Below are positions 16,424-24,512 of a stretch of DNA of 64,000 bases, one piece after another. A model generated the notes under the pieces. The model worked only from the letters and a program-made list of their open reading frames with translations. It was not told the DNA's origin and searched no databases. Source of the DNA: Clostridia bacterium (GTDB lineage: Bacteria > Bacillota_A > Clostridia > Oscillospirales > CAG-272); assembly GCA_017466455.1 (NCBI GenBank), contig JAFTUD010000002.1:1-64000 (forward strand). Reading direction: 5' to 3'. Position 1 is the stretch's first letter. Each line of letters starts with the position of its first letter. The position numbers were made by a program, and so were the translations under genes.

Positions 16424-17002
16424 TTAGTTTTTCTCAATTATTTTAAGACCGGTTGGCAAAATTCCCGACTGCTCGTAAACGATTTCGTTAATTTGAGCAA
16501 CCTCGCTTGCCAAAAGACCGTCGGTCTTAACAATAACTGTCGCTGTATCATCACTAATAACTGCGATGCACTCCTCAAAGCCTTTTGCTCTTACAAGTGT
16601 TTCGATCTTTGACTCACTGTCAATATCCTGTGCGATTTGTGCAATGTCCGCAAGTGCGGCGTCAACCGCCTCGGGAAGAGCAGATGTGTTTGTAGCAACA
16701 GCCTGTAAAACCTCAAGAGCCTCATCTCTTGCTTGCTGACGGCTAAGTGCGGTTTGAGCAAAATAATCAGATGTGTTTTCGTCCTTATCAAGCGTGTCTT
16801 GAATGTTTGTGTCACCAAGGTCGATGTCCACATCGCCGGCAGGCTCGTCATTTTGGTCAGAGTACATTATGTAATTTACACCGATTGCACCGCCGATTAA
16901 CAAAACTGCGCAAATAACAACGAGATTTCTCATGCCGATTTTTTTGAAAAATTCTTTTACCTTGCTCGGCTTCTTTTTGATAGGTTGATTTTCTTGATTC
17001 AT
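16424..17002 (-). CDS. spoIIIAH: Stage III sporulation protein AH
   Basis: The 192-residue protein has a basic N-terminus (PIKKKPSKVKEFFKKIG), one membrane anchor at about 25-45 and an acidic linker. Its extracytoplasmic domain (about 80-190) ends in VYEQSGILPTGLKIIEKN, as in the family. SpoIIIAH is made in the mother cell and binds SpoIIQ of the forespore to build the channel across the two spore membranes. It is the last gene of the operon. A gap of 59 nt separates it from spoIIIAG. Confidence 0.9.
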   Translation of the reverse strand: MNQENQPIKKKPSKVKEFFKKIGMRNLVVICAVLLIGGAIGVNYIMYSDQNDEPAGDVDIDLGDTNIQDTLDKDENTSDYFAQTALSRQQARDEALEVLQAVATNTSALPEAVDAALADIAQIAQDIDSESKIETLVRAKGFEECIAVISDDTATVIVKTDGLLASEVAQINEIVYEQSGILPTGLKIIEKN

Positions 17003-17061
17003 AGCTTTACTCCTAAAAATTATTTTATATTAAATCATATGATTGTTGCCTTATAAATATT

Positions 17062-17466
17062 CTATTTTTTAGCAACAATTTTTATTTTATTTGTTGGTAT
17101 TCCAAGATATTTTGAGACAATTTCGGTAATTTTGATTTGCATTTGATAATCATCACCGTTTGTGCAGGCGACTGCCACTCCTCGTACTCGCGGAAGGGAA
17201 GCGTCGCTCTCGCCCGAGTCGTTAAAGACGCTATCAGAGCCTAAGCTCTCGCCCTTATATTCTTCAAGAGTGATGATAACACTTGCATCCTTTACGCCAT
17301 CAACCTCCTTTAAAAAATCTTCAATTTTTTCTTCAAGCTTTTTTGTGTATTCCTCGTGTGAATCTAAATCATTTGATTTTCCACCAAAAGACCCTGCAAA
17401 AATAAAGATAACACCGAAAAGCAAAAGAGCAATTACAATTATCTTATTTTTATTGGCTTTTAGCAT
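17062..17466 (-). CDS. spoIIIAG: Stage III sporulation protein AG
   Basis: The 134-residue protein is short for SpoIIIAG. It has one N-terminal membrane anchor (about 8-27) and a ring-building domain with KLEEKIEDFLKEVDGVKDASVIITLEE. The end, VSKYLGIPTNKIKIVAKK, is also typical. In other species AG forms a large ring in the mother-cell membrane facing the intermembrane space. The segment with Ser/Asp residues (GSDSVFNDSGESD) is probably a loop of the ring. It lies 2 nt after the spoIIIAF stop, and the operon order supports the call. Confidence 0.9.
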   Translation of the reverse strand: MLKANKNKIIVIALLLFGVIFIFAGSFGGKSNDLDSHEEYTKKLEEKIEDFLKEVDGVKDASVIITLEEYKGESLGSDSVFNDSGESDASLPRVRGVAVACTNGDDYQMQIKITEIVSKYLGIPTNKIKIVAKK

Positions 17467-17468
17467 TT

Positions 17469-17951
17469 TTACCTCCTTGTAACATTGATTTTACATCCTA
17501 TGGTCTTGTCAAGATATTCCTTAACTCTATCGGTGTCGGACCAAGATGCTTTATTTGTCAAAACTACATTTACAGCCCTGATTTTGATAGCATTTATCTC
17601 GGCTTTATCTAAATCAAGGGATATGTAAACATCCGTTTCTTCAAATCCAAATTTTGAAATCACCATTTCCTTAATTCCATTACAAACCCTTTCCTCGCTT
17701 GTGTTGACAATTAAGGTGTTTGAGCTATTTATCAGCTCCTCTGTTTTAATGCTATGAGAAAAATCTCGCATATATTCCTCAATTTTATTTATTGAGGATA
17801 AAACGCTAAAAACGGGACTCATTACAACAAGCACCATTATAAGACCGATTAAATAATTTACATATTTTTTGATAGCTCCATTTATGATTAAGGAGCTTAT
17901 AATCCCGGATATAACAGAGAAGATTAAAATTGCGTTAAAAAAATCATTCAT
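17469..17951 (-). CDS. spoIIIAF: Stage III sporulation protein AF
   Basis: The 160-residue protein has two N-terminal membrane segments (about 3-22 and 29-50) and a soluble C-terminal domain ending in VKEYLDKTIGCKINVTRR, as in SpoIIIAF. The ATG at 17951 shares its A with the TAA stop of spoIIIAE (TAATG), so translation is coupled. A longer in-frame extension to 18044 only overlaps spoIIIAE and is rejected. It is part of the SpoIIIA channel assembly in the mother-cell membrane. Confidence 0.88.
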   Translation of the reverse strand: MNDFFNAILIFSVISGIISSLIINGAIKKYVNYLIGLIMVLVVMSPVFSVLSSINKIEEYMRDFSHSIKTEELINSSNTLIVNTSEERVCNGIKEMVISKFGFEETDVYISLDLDKAEINAIKIRAVNVVLTNKASWSDTDRVKEYLDKTIGCKINVTRR

Positions 17952-19117
17952 TATGCAATTCCTACCGAAAATTTTATAAATACAGTTAAAGCGAATATGA
18001 AAACAACGACGCAAAGAACGCAAATTGCTAAAATAAAAGAGCAAAGTGTGCTTGCCTCATCAAAAATTCTACATTCGCTATCAAGGCCTATCGCCCTTGA
18101 TGCCCCGCTAATAAGATTAAAGGAAAGCCTATACAGCAGTAGTGAGATTACAATCGGCAGAGTAAGTATTACTATTACAATTATTGCGACGACACCGCAT
18201 GCGTTCTTTACATATGAAAGGCTTGATGAGATCGTTTTTAAAGAGTCGCTAAGAAATCCTCCAACTATAGGTATAAAATTTCCGATCGCAAACCGTGCAG
18301 TCCGCATTGATAATGAGTCAACGCTGTGCGTAAGCACACTTTGAAATGACATTACAAATGAAAAAATAGACATCAAAAGCACACAAGCTCCCGTAAAGGT
18401 GTTTTTGATAAACCTTGAAAATCCGCTAAGGTCAACACTGCCCGAAATTGCCGATATTGCCGAAAAGGAAAAGGACATTTTAATAACAGGGATAAGCGCA
18501 ATAATAATGAAATTTTCGACGATTGTTAAAAAGAGCATAAACGATGCGTTTGACACGGTTGCGCTTGAAATTGAGCCTGTCATTATCATAAGCCCGCTCA
18601 TAACAGGGGCGAATGTATTCATAGTAGAGCAAAGGGCATGCAAATAATCTATGCAAAGTCCGCTAATGCTTGTAATAGCTGAGAAAACAGTTACCGAGAT
18701 ACTAAGCGCCGAGCATAAAGAAAACGCCGTTTTAAGCCCCTCAGAGGTAAAAGATGTCTTTAATGTATTAAATATTGATGCAATAATAACTAAGGCGAGC
18801 ATAGACGAAAAGCTTTTTATTATACTTGGTAAAAAGGCAAGAATATAGTCAATGGAAAAATCAAGAAAGGTAGACTGATTTATTTTTCCGTTTGAAAGTG
18901 AAGAGAAGTCACCGTCAAAGATTTCCGACGGGAGAAAATCTAATACCGAGTCGGGAAGAGATGACTTGAATTCATCAAGCTCGTTCTCAATGCTTCCAAG
19001 AATATCAGAATTTATATCATCATTATTGATATTTATTTCTTGTGTCGCATTAGCCGATGTTGCAAAAGCAAAAATAAAAAATAAAACGAAAAATAATCCC
19101 TTAAATCTTATAAGCAT
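17951..19117 (-). CDS. spoIIIAE: Stage III sporulation protein AE
   Basis: The 388-residue protein starts with a signal peptide (FFVLFFIFAFATSANA). A short extracellular stretch follows, then about seven to eight membrane segments. The family-like portion SFSSMLALVIIASIFNTLKT and the Ser-rich SALSISVTVFSAITSISGL fit SpoIIIAE, the largest polytopic subunit of the channel. Both ends overlap their neighbours by one base through TAATG junctions. Confidence 0.92.
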   Translation of the reverse strand: MLIRFKGLFFVLFFIFAFATSANATQEININNDDINSDILGSIENELDEFKSSLPDSVLDFLPSEIFDGDFSSLSNGKINQSTFLDFSIDYILAFLPSIIKSFSSMLALVIIASIFNTLKTSFTSEGLKTAFSLCSALSISVTVFSAITSISGLCIDYLHALCSTMNTFAPVMSGLMIMTGSISSATVSNASFMLFLTIVENFIIIALIPVIKMSFSFSAISAISGSVDLSGFSRFIKNTFTGACVLLMSIFSFVMSFQSVLTHSVDSLSMRTARFAIGNFIPIVGGFLSDSLKTISSSLSYVKNACGVVAIIVIVILTLPIVISLLLYRLSFNLISGASRAIGLDSECRIFDEASTLCSFILAICVLCVVVFIFALTVFIKFSVGIA

Positions 19118-19500
19118 TAAGAGATCACCCCCTCACAAAGAGCGAGCAGTCGCTTGATTACCGGGAGTGAAAGTACAATTATCTCCGCTTGTCCAAGTAG
19201 GTAAATTCGGTTGGCGATTGAATCTTCGCCAGCGTCTTTACATGTATCGGCGGTAATTTGCACAGCGGTTGCGATTCCTAATGCCTTTAAAAGAGTGCCA
19301 AGAAATTCGTTTATCACGGTAGTGCGTGAAATTTCGCTTATGTAGGATAGCACGGGATACATTACTGTAACCGAAAGAATGCTTACGCCAACCGTTATAG
19401 ATAGCCTAATAAACAGAGAATATTCGTTTTTCAAGTGCTTTATAATTACACAAAAGGCTACGGCGCAAACGATTATTCCGTAAATTTTTAGATTTTCCAT
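19117..19500 (-). CDS. spoIIIAD: Stage III sporulation protein AD
   Basis: The 127-residue protein has about three to four membrane segments. The conserved SpoIIIAD end contains VQITADTCKDAGEDSIANRI and GQAEIIVLSLPVIKRL. It is a small integral membrane part of the feeding-tube channel. Its start overlaps the stop of spoIIIAC and its stop overlaps the start of spoIIIAE. Confidence 0.92.
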   Translation of the reverse strand: MENLKIYGIIVCAVAFCVIIKHLKNEYSLFIRLSITVGVSILSVTVMYPVLSYISEISRTTVINEFLGTLLKALGIATAVQITADTCKDAGEDSIANRIYLLGQAEIIVLSLPVIKRLLALCEGVIS

Positions 19501-19694
19501 TATAAACCAAACACTCTTGATAAAATAGTAAAAAGCTCCTCAAGCTTGCCAATAATAAGAAGCATAACTACGATTATTCCGCCAATCGATAAAAGCGTTG
19601 CTTGCTCATCTCGTCCGCTTTTTGAAAGGATTTGGCAGGCTACTGATACCAAAATTCCTATTCCTGTAATTTTTAATATCAAAGAAATATCCAT
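19500..19694 (-). CDS. spoIIIAC: Stage III sporulation protein AC
   Basis: The 64-residue protein has two membrane segments linked by SKSGRDEQATLLSIGG, the hallmark of SpoIIIAC. The ATG at 19694 is chosen because the family starts MDISLILKITGIG, and AGAGG lies just before it. An upstream ATG at 19727 overlaps spoIIIAB. Function is within the SpoIIIA complex. Confidence 0.92.
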   Translation of the reverse strand: MDISLILKITGIGILVSVACQILSKSGRDEQATLLSIGGIIVVMLLIIGKLEELFTILSRVFGL

Positions 19695-19702
19695 TTTTAC
19701 CT

Positions 19703-20170
19703 CTAAATTAGCAAAATTACCGCACAAGCACCGACAAACATCGCGATCGCTCTGAAGGATTTTATCTTGCTTGGATAATCAGCTTTTTTCTTTTCTGTTA
19801 TTTTTTCAAGCTCGGTCACAGTATATGAGCATAGCGAGACCTCCTCCGCCTTTAACCCCTTGCCAAGAGAAGAAAAGAATGGCTCTAAAATAGCTTTTTC
19901 CTCCTTGTCATTCCATTTAAGGCTATTCCTTAGCTTTGGTAGCTCCATATATTCAGTAAATTCATCCTCACTAAGCGCCAGCTGTGCCTTATAAGAGGAA
20001 AAAATTTTATCAATGGGTGTTGAAAAATATTGTATTTGAGATTTTATAAATTTTATTAGCTCGCAGTATCGCTCACATAAATGAATTTTTCGCATTTCAT
20101 TTTTTTCGTAAAAATAGCATGCGCTAACAGAAGCGCAAAGAATTAAAATTGACCCTATTAGCTTAAGCAT
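19703..20170 (-). CDS. spoIIIAB: Stage III sporulation protein AB
   Basis: The 155-residue protein has an N-terminal membrane segment and a helical soluble domain with ERYCELIKFIKSQIQYFSTPI. A C-terminal membrane helix follows (FRAIAMFVGACAVILLI). This layout resembles GspF-like proteins, and the family is known as SpoIIIAB. It follows spoIIIAA by 2 nt. Confidence 0.9.
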   Translation of the reverse strand: MLKLIGSILILCASVSACYFYEKNEMRKIHLCERYCELIKFIKSQIQYFSTPIDKIFSSYKAQLALSEDEFTEYMELPKLRNSLKWNDKEEKAILEPFFSSLGKGLKAEEVSLCSYTVTELEKITEKKKADYPSKIKSFRAIAMFVGACAVILLI

Positions 20171-20172
20171 AC

Positions 20173-21087
20173 CTAATTCAGCCTATCTAACGAAAACTCA
20201 TATTTTGAAGAACCGTATTTACGCTTTACACCGATTGCATAGTCAAAAATTCGGTGAGAAAAAATATCCTTTAAAATTTCTTTGGATAATAGCTCGTTAA
20301 GAGAGCTTGCGTGGCAGGTGGCAACAATTCTAACTCCTGAGCCTGTTGCCTGTAACACCGCAGTTGCTTCCTCAAGCGATGAAATCTCATCGCATATTAT
20401 AAGCTCTGGAGTCATGCTTTTTGTAGCGATTTCAATCGCTAATCCCTTCGGGTAAGAAACAAAAATATCCGATGAAATTTGGGACCTGTCCATAAAAGGA
20501 GTAATTTCCTCTCTTGAGTCTATTACAGCGTGGCGAACGGGCGGATCGGATTTTTTTGAGATTAGATATATAAGCTCTCTTAAAATGCTTGTTTTTCCTA
20601 CTCCGGGTGCTGAATAGAGAAGTACCGATTTTTTGAACTCGTTTTTTTCTAAAAAGTCATATAAGAGATCCGCCGAATGATATATTCTCCTTGGAAATCT
20701 TATATTGATAGATGAAATGTCCGAAATTGCGGTAATTTTTCCGTTTTCGCAAATCGCTTTTCCGCAAACTCCAGCCCTCATTCCGTTCCCTAAGCTTATG
20801 TATCCATCTCGAATGGTGTTAAAATGAGCGTAGATTGATCCACCGCATAGTGACGAAATTAAATTTTCAATATCATTTTCGCGAATATAAATGCTTGTGT
20901 TGATGTTTTTTGACCCTGCAATTAAACTAATGAAGGAATTTTTACGAAATCGTAGCTCGTTTATATTGGATAAATGATTTTCCAAAATAAAATTTTTTAT
21001 CTGACTGCCTATTTCTTTCGGGAAAAACTGACATATAAACAAAACACTTTTCTCAATATTTGTTTTTTGAAGCACAGTGCAATGCAT
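20173..21087 (-). CDS. spoIIIAA: Stage III sporulation ATPase AA
   Basis: The 304-residue protein is a secretion-type ATPase with Walker A SAPGVGKTS at about 159-167. A Walker-B-like ELIICDEISS and a RDGYISLGNGMRAGVCG segment are also present, typical of SpoIIIAA. It is thought to power the mother-cell to forespore channel. RBS AAAAAAGGAGGA directly precedes the ATG. It is the first gene of the eight-gene spoIIIA operon. In other spore formers the operon is read by sigma-E, whose genes lie about 4 kb away. Confidence 0.94.
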   Translation of the reverse strand: MHCTVLQKTNIEKSVLFICQFFPKEIGSQIKNFILENHLSNINELRFRKNSFISLIAGSKNINTSIYIRENDIENLISSLCGGSIYAHFNTIRDGYISLGNGMRAGVCGKAICENGKITAISDISSINIRFPRRIYHSADLLYDFLEKNEFKKSVLLYSAPGVGKTSILRELIYLISKKSDPPVRHAVIDSREEITPFMDRSQISSDIFVSYPKGLAIEIATKSMTPELIICDEISSLEEATAVLQATGSGVRIVATCHASSLNELLSKEILKDIFSHRIFDYAIGVKRKYGSSKYEFSLDRLN

Positions 21088-21131
21088 TTTTCATCCTCCT
21101 TTTTTAAAATTGTATTCAAAAGCGTAAAAAA

Positions 21132-21167
21132 AAGAACAAAAACAAAAAATATCTTGCTTTTGTTCTT
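21132..21167 (-). terminator. Terminator of the DUF4830-type gene
   Basis: Read on the minus strand, a 14-bp stem (21154-21167 with 21132-21145, one G-T pair) is followed by a run of T. It separates the 21.2-kb gene from spoIIIAA. Confidence 0.75.
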
Positions 21168-21186
21168 AAAAAATGGTAGAATTTTA

Positions 21187-21678
21187 TTAGTTTGTTGGCA
21201 TAGATAGTGTATGTATAAAGCCTTTCGCATCGGCAGAGCAAATATCACCTGCAATTACTCGGTTTTTGTAAACGATAATATTAGCATATACCGTTCCCTC
21301 ATAGTCGGGATAATTTGTGATTTTATAGGTGTATCTTTGTGCAGTCTTTTTTGAATATTTTGTAAGATCCAAGCCTTGTTGCTTCTGCAGCTCGTTATAC
21401 GATGTCATTACCTTGTCAAATTCCTTTGGAATTGTTACCTCGCATTCCTCAACGGGAGTCTTGTCGACTGTCCATCCATATTGTGATAGGAATTTTTCTC
21501 CGTCCTCAATGCTTTTTATATTATCAAATGATATCTTTTCGTTCATAAGCGCAATTTGAGCAGTTGTATCATTTGAATATGAGGGAATTAGAAGGACAAG
21601 AGAAACAAGTACAATAAGTGCTATACCGATCACTCCAAAAAATTTCAGGGTTGATGCCTTAAAAGAATAAATAAACAT
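21187..21678 (-). CDS. Membrane-anchored DUF4830-type protein
   Basis: The 163-residue protein has one N-terminal membrane anchor (about 13-33) and an extracytoplasmic domain. That domain shows the pattern of DUF4830: FLSQYGWTV, VTIPKEFDKVMTSYNELQKQQGLDLTKY and RYTYKITNYPDYEGTVYANIIVYKNRVIAGDICS. Function is unknown. The start at 21678 is chosen because GAGGAG lies 7 nt upstream. It is transcribed away from an atypical response regulator that starts 78 nt away, upstream of the spoIIIA operon on the same strand. Confidence 0.78.
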   Translation of the reverse strand: MFIYSFKASTLKFFGVIGIALIVLVSLVLLIPSYSNDTTAQIALMNEKISFDNIKSIEDGEKFLSQYGWTVDKTPVEECEVTIPKEFDKVMTSYNELQKQQGLDLTKYSKKTAQRYTYKITNYPDYEGTVYANIIVYKNRVIAGDICSADAKGFIHTLSMPTN

Positions 21679-21756
21679 TTTAAATCTCCTCAACGATTTT
21701 TTCATTTTACTAAATCTTATTTGAGGACTCAAAAAAATATTACAAAGGTGATAAAA

Positions 21757-22428
21757 ATGATACTGATTTTTGATGATAATTCTTTTAGATTGAACGATTT
21801 GTGTAAAAAATTACGCTTTTCCAATTTTCCTGTGAAGGGAGCAGCTTATGCAGATTGGGAATATTATAATAAGCCTATAATAACTGTTTTTATGTATCCA
21901 AGTCCTTCTGATGTTAAATATATGAGCAGTACGATGCTTAATCAAAACACACGCGCTGTTTTTGTGTTTAAAAAGGATATTCCAGAGAAGAAATATTGTA
22001 GAAACTACATAATTTCTCCAAACGGAGATGAGCTTACTGCTGAAAAGATAAAGGAAATTATCCTTAAGGAATATAATTACAATTTTGAAAGTGATTTTAT
22101 CAATTTGATATTGATAGAAGATGGACATGATGACATATATTTTGGTCACCGTCATATACCTCTTGTTCACCATGAGAGCATAATTGTAAAATTCTTGGCA
22201 TACAACTCGGGAAGGGTTTTTACCACTGATGAAATAATTGAATATTTAAATTTAAAAATTTCCGAAGCAACCCTAAAGGTTTATATCTCAAATATAAACT
22301 CAAAATGTACAAGGTCTTACAGAGAGGATTTGATTTTGAAAAAATCCGTTGGATATTGCATTACTCCTGCAATTTTGAGAAGAGGATTGAAAAATGAAGA
22401 AATAAAAAGAAAAATAGACAGGAAATAA
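21757..22428 (+). CDS. Atypical OmpR-type regulator with degenerate receiver domain
   Basis: The 223-residue protein begins with a receiver-like domain (MILIFDDNSF, acidic pair at about 6-7). The region where the phosphorylated Asp should stand reads ITVFMYPSP, so the phospho-acceptor seems lost. The VFVFKKD segment may stand for the conserved Lys. The C-terminal 75 residues form a winged-helix DNA-binding domain (SGRVFTTDEIIEYL, SEATLKVYISNINSKC, KKSVGYCI). It may act without a kinase. No histidine kinase is nearby. The ATG at 21757 follows AAAGGTGA. Confidence 0.75.
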   Translation: MILIFDDNSFRLNDLCKKLRFSNFPVKGAAYADWEYYNKPIITVFMYPSPSDVKYMSSTMLNQNTRAVFVFKKDIPEKKYCRNYIISPNGDELTAEKIKEIILKEYNYNFESDFINLILIEDGHDDIYFGHRHIPLVHHESIIVKFLAYNSGRVFTTDEIIEYLNLKISEATLKVYISNINSKCTRSYREDLILKKSVGYCITPAILRRGLKNEEIKRKIDRK

Positions 22429-22441
22429 TCCTGTCTATTTT
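22411..22441. terminator. Bidirectional terminator
   Basis: AAAATAGACAGG (22411-22422) pairs perfectly with CCTGTCTATTTT (22430-22441). It contains the end of the regulator gene and closes the convergent ABC transporter gene, which ends 3 nt further. Confidence 0.85.
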
Positions 22442-22443
22442 TG

Positions 22444-24345
22444 CTAATTATTTTCAGAGCTACCGAAGGCAATATACCTTTCGGCTTGAGCAGAGAACAG
22501 CTCATGATAAATTCCTTTTTTATCCATAAGCTCAGCATGCTTACCCATTTCGACAATTTCTCCATTTTGAAGAACAATGATAACATTTGCTCTTGTAGCG
22601 CTTGAAAGTCTATGTGAAACGAATATAGTTGTTTTATCAGCTCTTAATGTATCAAATTGAGCGAAGATTTGTTGCTCGGCAATGGCATCAAGCGACGCTG
22701 TTGGCTCATCCAAGATTAGAATATCGGAGTCGGAGTAAAACGCCCTTGCTACTGCAAGCTTCTGCCATTGACCAATTGATAGCTCCATACCGTCCTCTTC
22801 AAAAAACTTTGAAAGATATGTGTCATATTTTCTCGGTAATTTTTGAATAAAATCATCAGCCCCGCTTTGAATAGCGGATTTTTTAATATCTTCCTCAATT
22901 TCTCCCTTGGCAACATCTCCAAAGTAAATGTTCTCATTTGCCTTAACTGCATATTTGCCAAAGTCCTGGAAGATTATTCCGTAAAGGGAATAAAGCTCAT
23001 TAAGATCATATTCGCGAATGTCCTTGCCGTCAAGCAAAATTACACCCTCGGTAGGATCGTAAAGCCTCGTAATGAGCTTTATAAGCGTTGTTTTTCCTGC
23101 ACCGTTTAATCCAACGAGGACAGCCGTATCTCCTGCGTTTAGAGTGAAATTTATGTCCTTAAGCACATATTTATCGGAACCCGGATAAGCAAAATAAACA
23201 TGCCTAAATTCTATAGTATGAGGGGCATGCCTTAGAACATGGTGCGGATTTTCTATTGAAGGGACAATTTTAGGCTGAACATTATTGAATGCGATCATGT
23301 TGTCAATGAATAATGTTCCCTCGTAAATAGTAGCGGTGGTAGCAACAACTGTTCCAACACAGCTTATAATTGAGTTCAAAGCGCCTGAAAAGAACGAGAA
23401 ATCACCAACCGTAAGTCCGCCTGCATCAGATGAAGAAACCTTCATTGCGATGTAGAGGAACATTAAGGCATTCACAAGAGCAGTTACAACTGTTGTAGCA
23501 ATGTGCCAAAGCGTTTCACGAACGGTAAGCCTCTTTAATCCCTTGTAATATTTATCAAAGGTAGTTTGGAATTTGTTTGTGAAAATTCCCGACAAATCAA
23601 AGAGTCGGATTTCCTTGGCAAGATCCTTGTTTGTCAAGACGTTTGAATAGTAGTCCATAAGACGCCTATCCTTGGAGTGCCTACGCATATAGTGAAAGTT
23701 TTTTCTTCCGTAATAAAAACGAATTATAGCCGCAGGAAGGGAGAAAATCACTATCAAGAATGGGGCAAACGGATTTAGTGCAACAAGTGCAACAATAAAG
23801 GAAATTACTGTTATAAGCGTACTTAAGAGATTAAAGGTAGAGCTTAAAATCTGAACAGGACGGAAGCTTGCTTCTCTTGATGCGTTCTCAAATTTCTCGT
23901 AAAACTCTGGAAGGTCAAACTGTGCAAGATCCATTTGCTTTGATTTAGTTATTATTTTTACCTTTATGTGGTTCACAACCTTTTCGCTTAAGATTTTTAT
24001 AATCGCGTTATATACGGTTGACACAACGCCTTGTGCTAAAAGGTAAATAAACTGCAGACTTATCCAAAACAGGATGTTTGATTCCAAGCCGTTGAAGGCT
24101 AAAACGATGGCGTCCAAAAGCTCCTTGCTAATGAGCGCTCCAAAAAAAGGCATAACACCGTTAAACAGGGAGGAAAAAGCCATAGCAAAGAGAATAAGCG
24201 GGCTTGTTTCCCATACCAATTTGAATATGTATGCGTATCGCGAAAAGAAGCCTCCGATTAGTGATTTAAGATATCGTGGCACTTCCTTTATTGATTTCGG
24301 CTTTGGAGGAGCCGAATTTGTTTTTTTTAGTGGAGGAGGATACAT
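22444..24345 (-). CDS. ABC transporter, fused permease and ATPase (exporter type)
   Basis: The 633-residue protein has a Pro/Lys-rich N-terminus, a six-span exporter membrane domain (about 30-340) and a C-terminal ATPase. The ATPase has Walker A LVGLNGAGKTTL, signature LSIGQWQ (a variant of LSGGQ), Walker B ILILDEPTASLD and the switch His in VSHRLSS. It is a half-transporter that should dimerise. Its relatives export peptides, lipids or drugs; the substrate is unknown. RBS AAGGAG stands 7 nt before the ATG. The gene stands alone, opposite in direction to its neighbours. Confidence 0.9.
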   Translation of the reverse strand: MYPPPLKKTNSAPPKPKSIKEVPRYLKSLIGGFFSRYAYIFKLVWETSPLILFAMAFSSLFNGVMPFFGALISKELLDAIVLAFNGLESNILFWISLQFIYLLAQGVVSTVYNAIIKILSEKVVNHIKVKIITKSKQMDLAQFDLPEFYEKFENASREASFRPVQILSSTFNLLSTLITVISFIVALVALNPFAPFLIVIFSLPAAIIRFYYGRKNFHYMRRHSKDRRLMDYYSNVLTNKDLAKEIRLFDLSGIFTNKFQTTFDKYYKGLKRLTVRETLWHIATTVVTALVNALMFLYIAMKVSSSDAGGLTVGDFSFFSGALNSIISCVGTVVATTATIYEGTLFIDNMIAFNNVQPKIVPSIENPHHVLRHAPHTIEFRHVYFAYPGSDKYVLKDINFTLNAGDTAVLVGLNGAGKTTLIKLITRLYDPTEGVILLDGKDIREYDLNELYSLYGIIFQDFGKYAVKANENIYFGDVAKGEIEEDIKKSAIQSGADDFIQKLPRKYDTYLSKFFEEDGMELSIGQWQKLAVARAFYSDSDILILDEPTASLDAIAEQQIFAQFDTLRADKTTIFVSHRLSSATRANVIIVLQNGEIVEMGKHAELMDKKGIYHELFSAQAERYIAFGSSENN

Positions 24346-24428
24346 ACAAAATCTCCTTATTAATTCAATATATTATAAGTATATCATGTTTTTCTCATGA
24401 TTGCAAGATATATTTTTGTGAGGATTTT

Positions 24429-24494
24429 TGTCGTAAAAAAATATTGTTTTATCATCAAAATTTGACATTTTTTTAAATGGACAGGATTTATAAT
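24429..24494 (+). promoter_or_regulatory. spoIIG-type promoter with Spo0A-like boxes
   Basis: TTGACA (24462-24467) and TATAAT (24489-24494) are both consensus, but 21 bp apart instead of 17. The B. subtilis spoIIG promoter has the same oddity (22 bp) and needs Spo0A. TGTCGTA at 24429-24435 and the inverted TTTGACA (TGTCAAA) at 24461-24467 each match the 0A box TGTCGAA in 6 of 7 positions. The expected start of RNA lies almost on the RBS, so the exact TSS is open. Confidence 0.6.
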
Positions 24495-24512
24495 TTACTT
24501 GGAGGATTGAGA

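Noticed and set aside
21109..21116. Sigma-E -10 box (AATACAAT) before spoIIIAA
   Set aside because: The -10 fits well, but the -35 region at the right distance does not resemble the sigma-E consensus, so it is not listed as a promoter.
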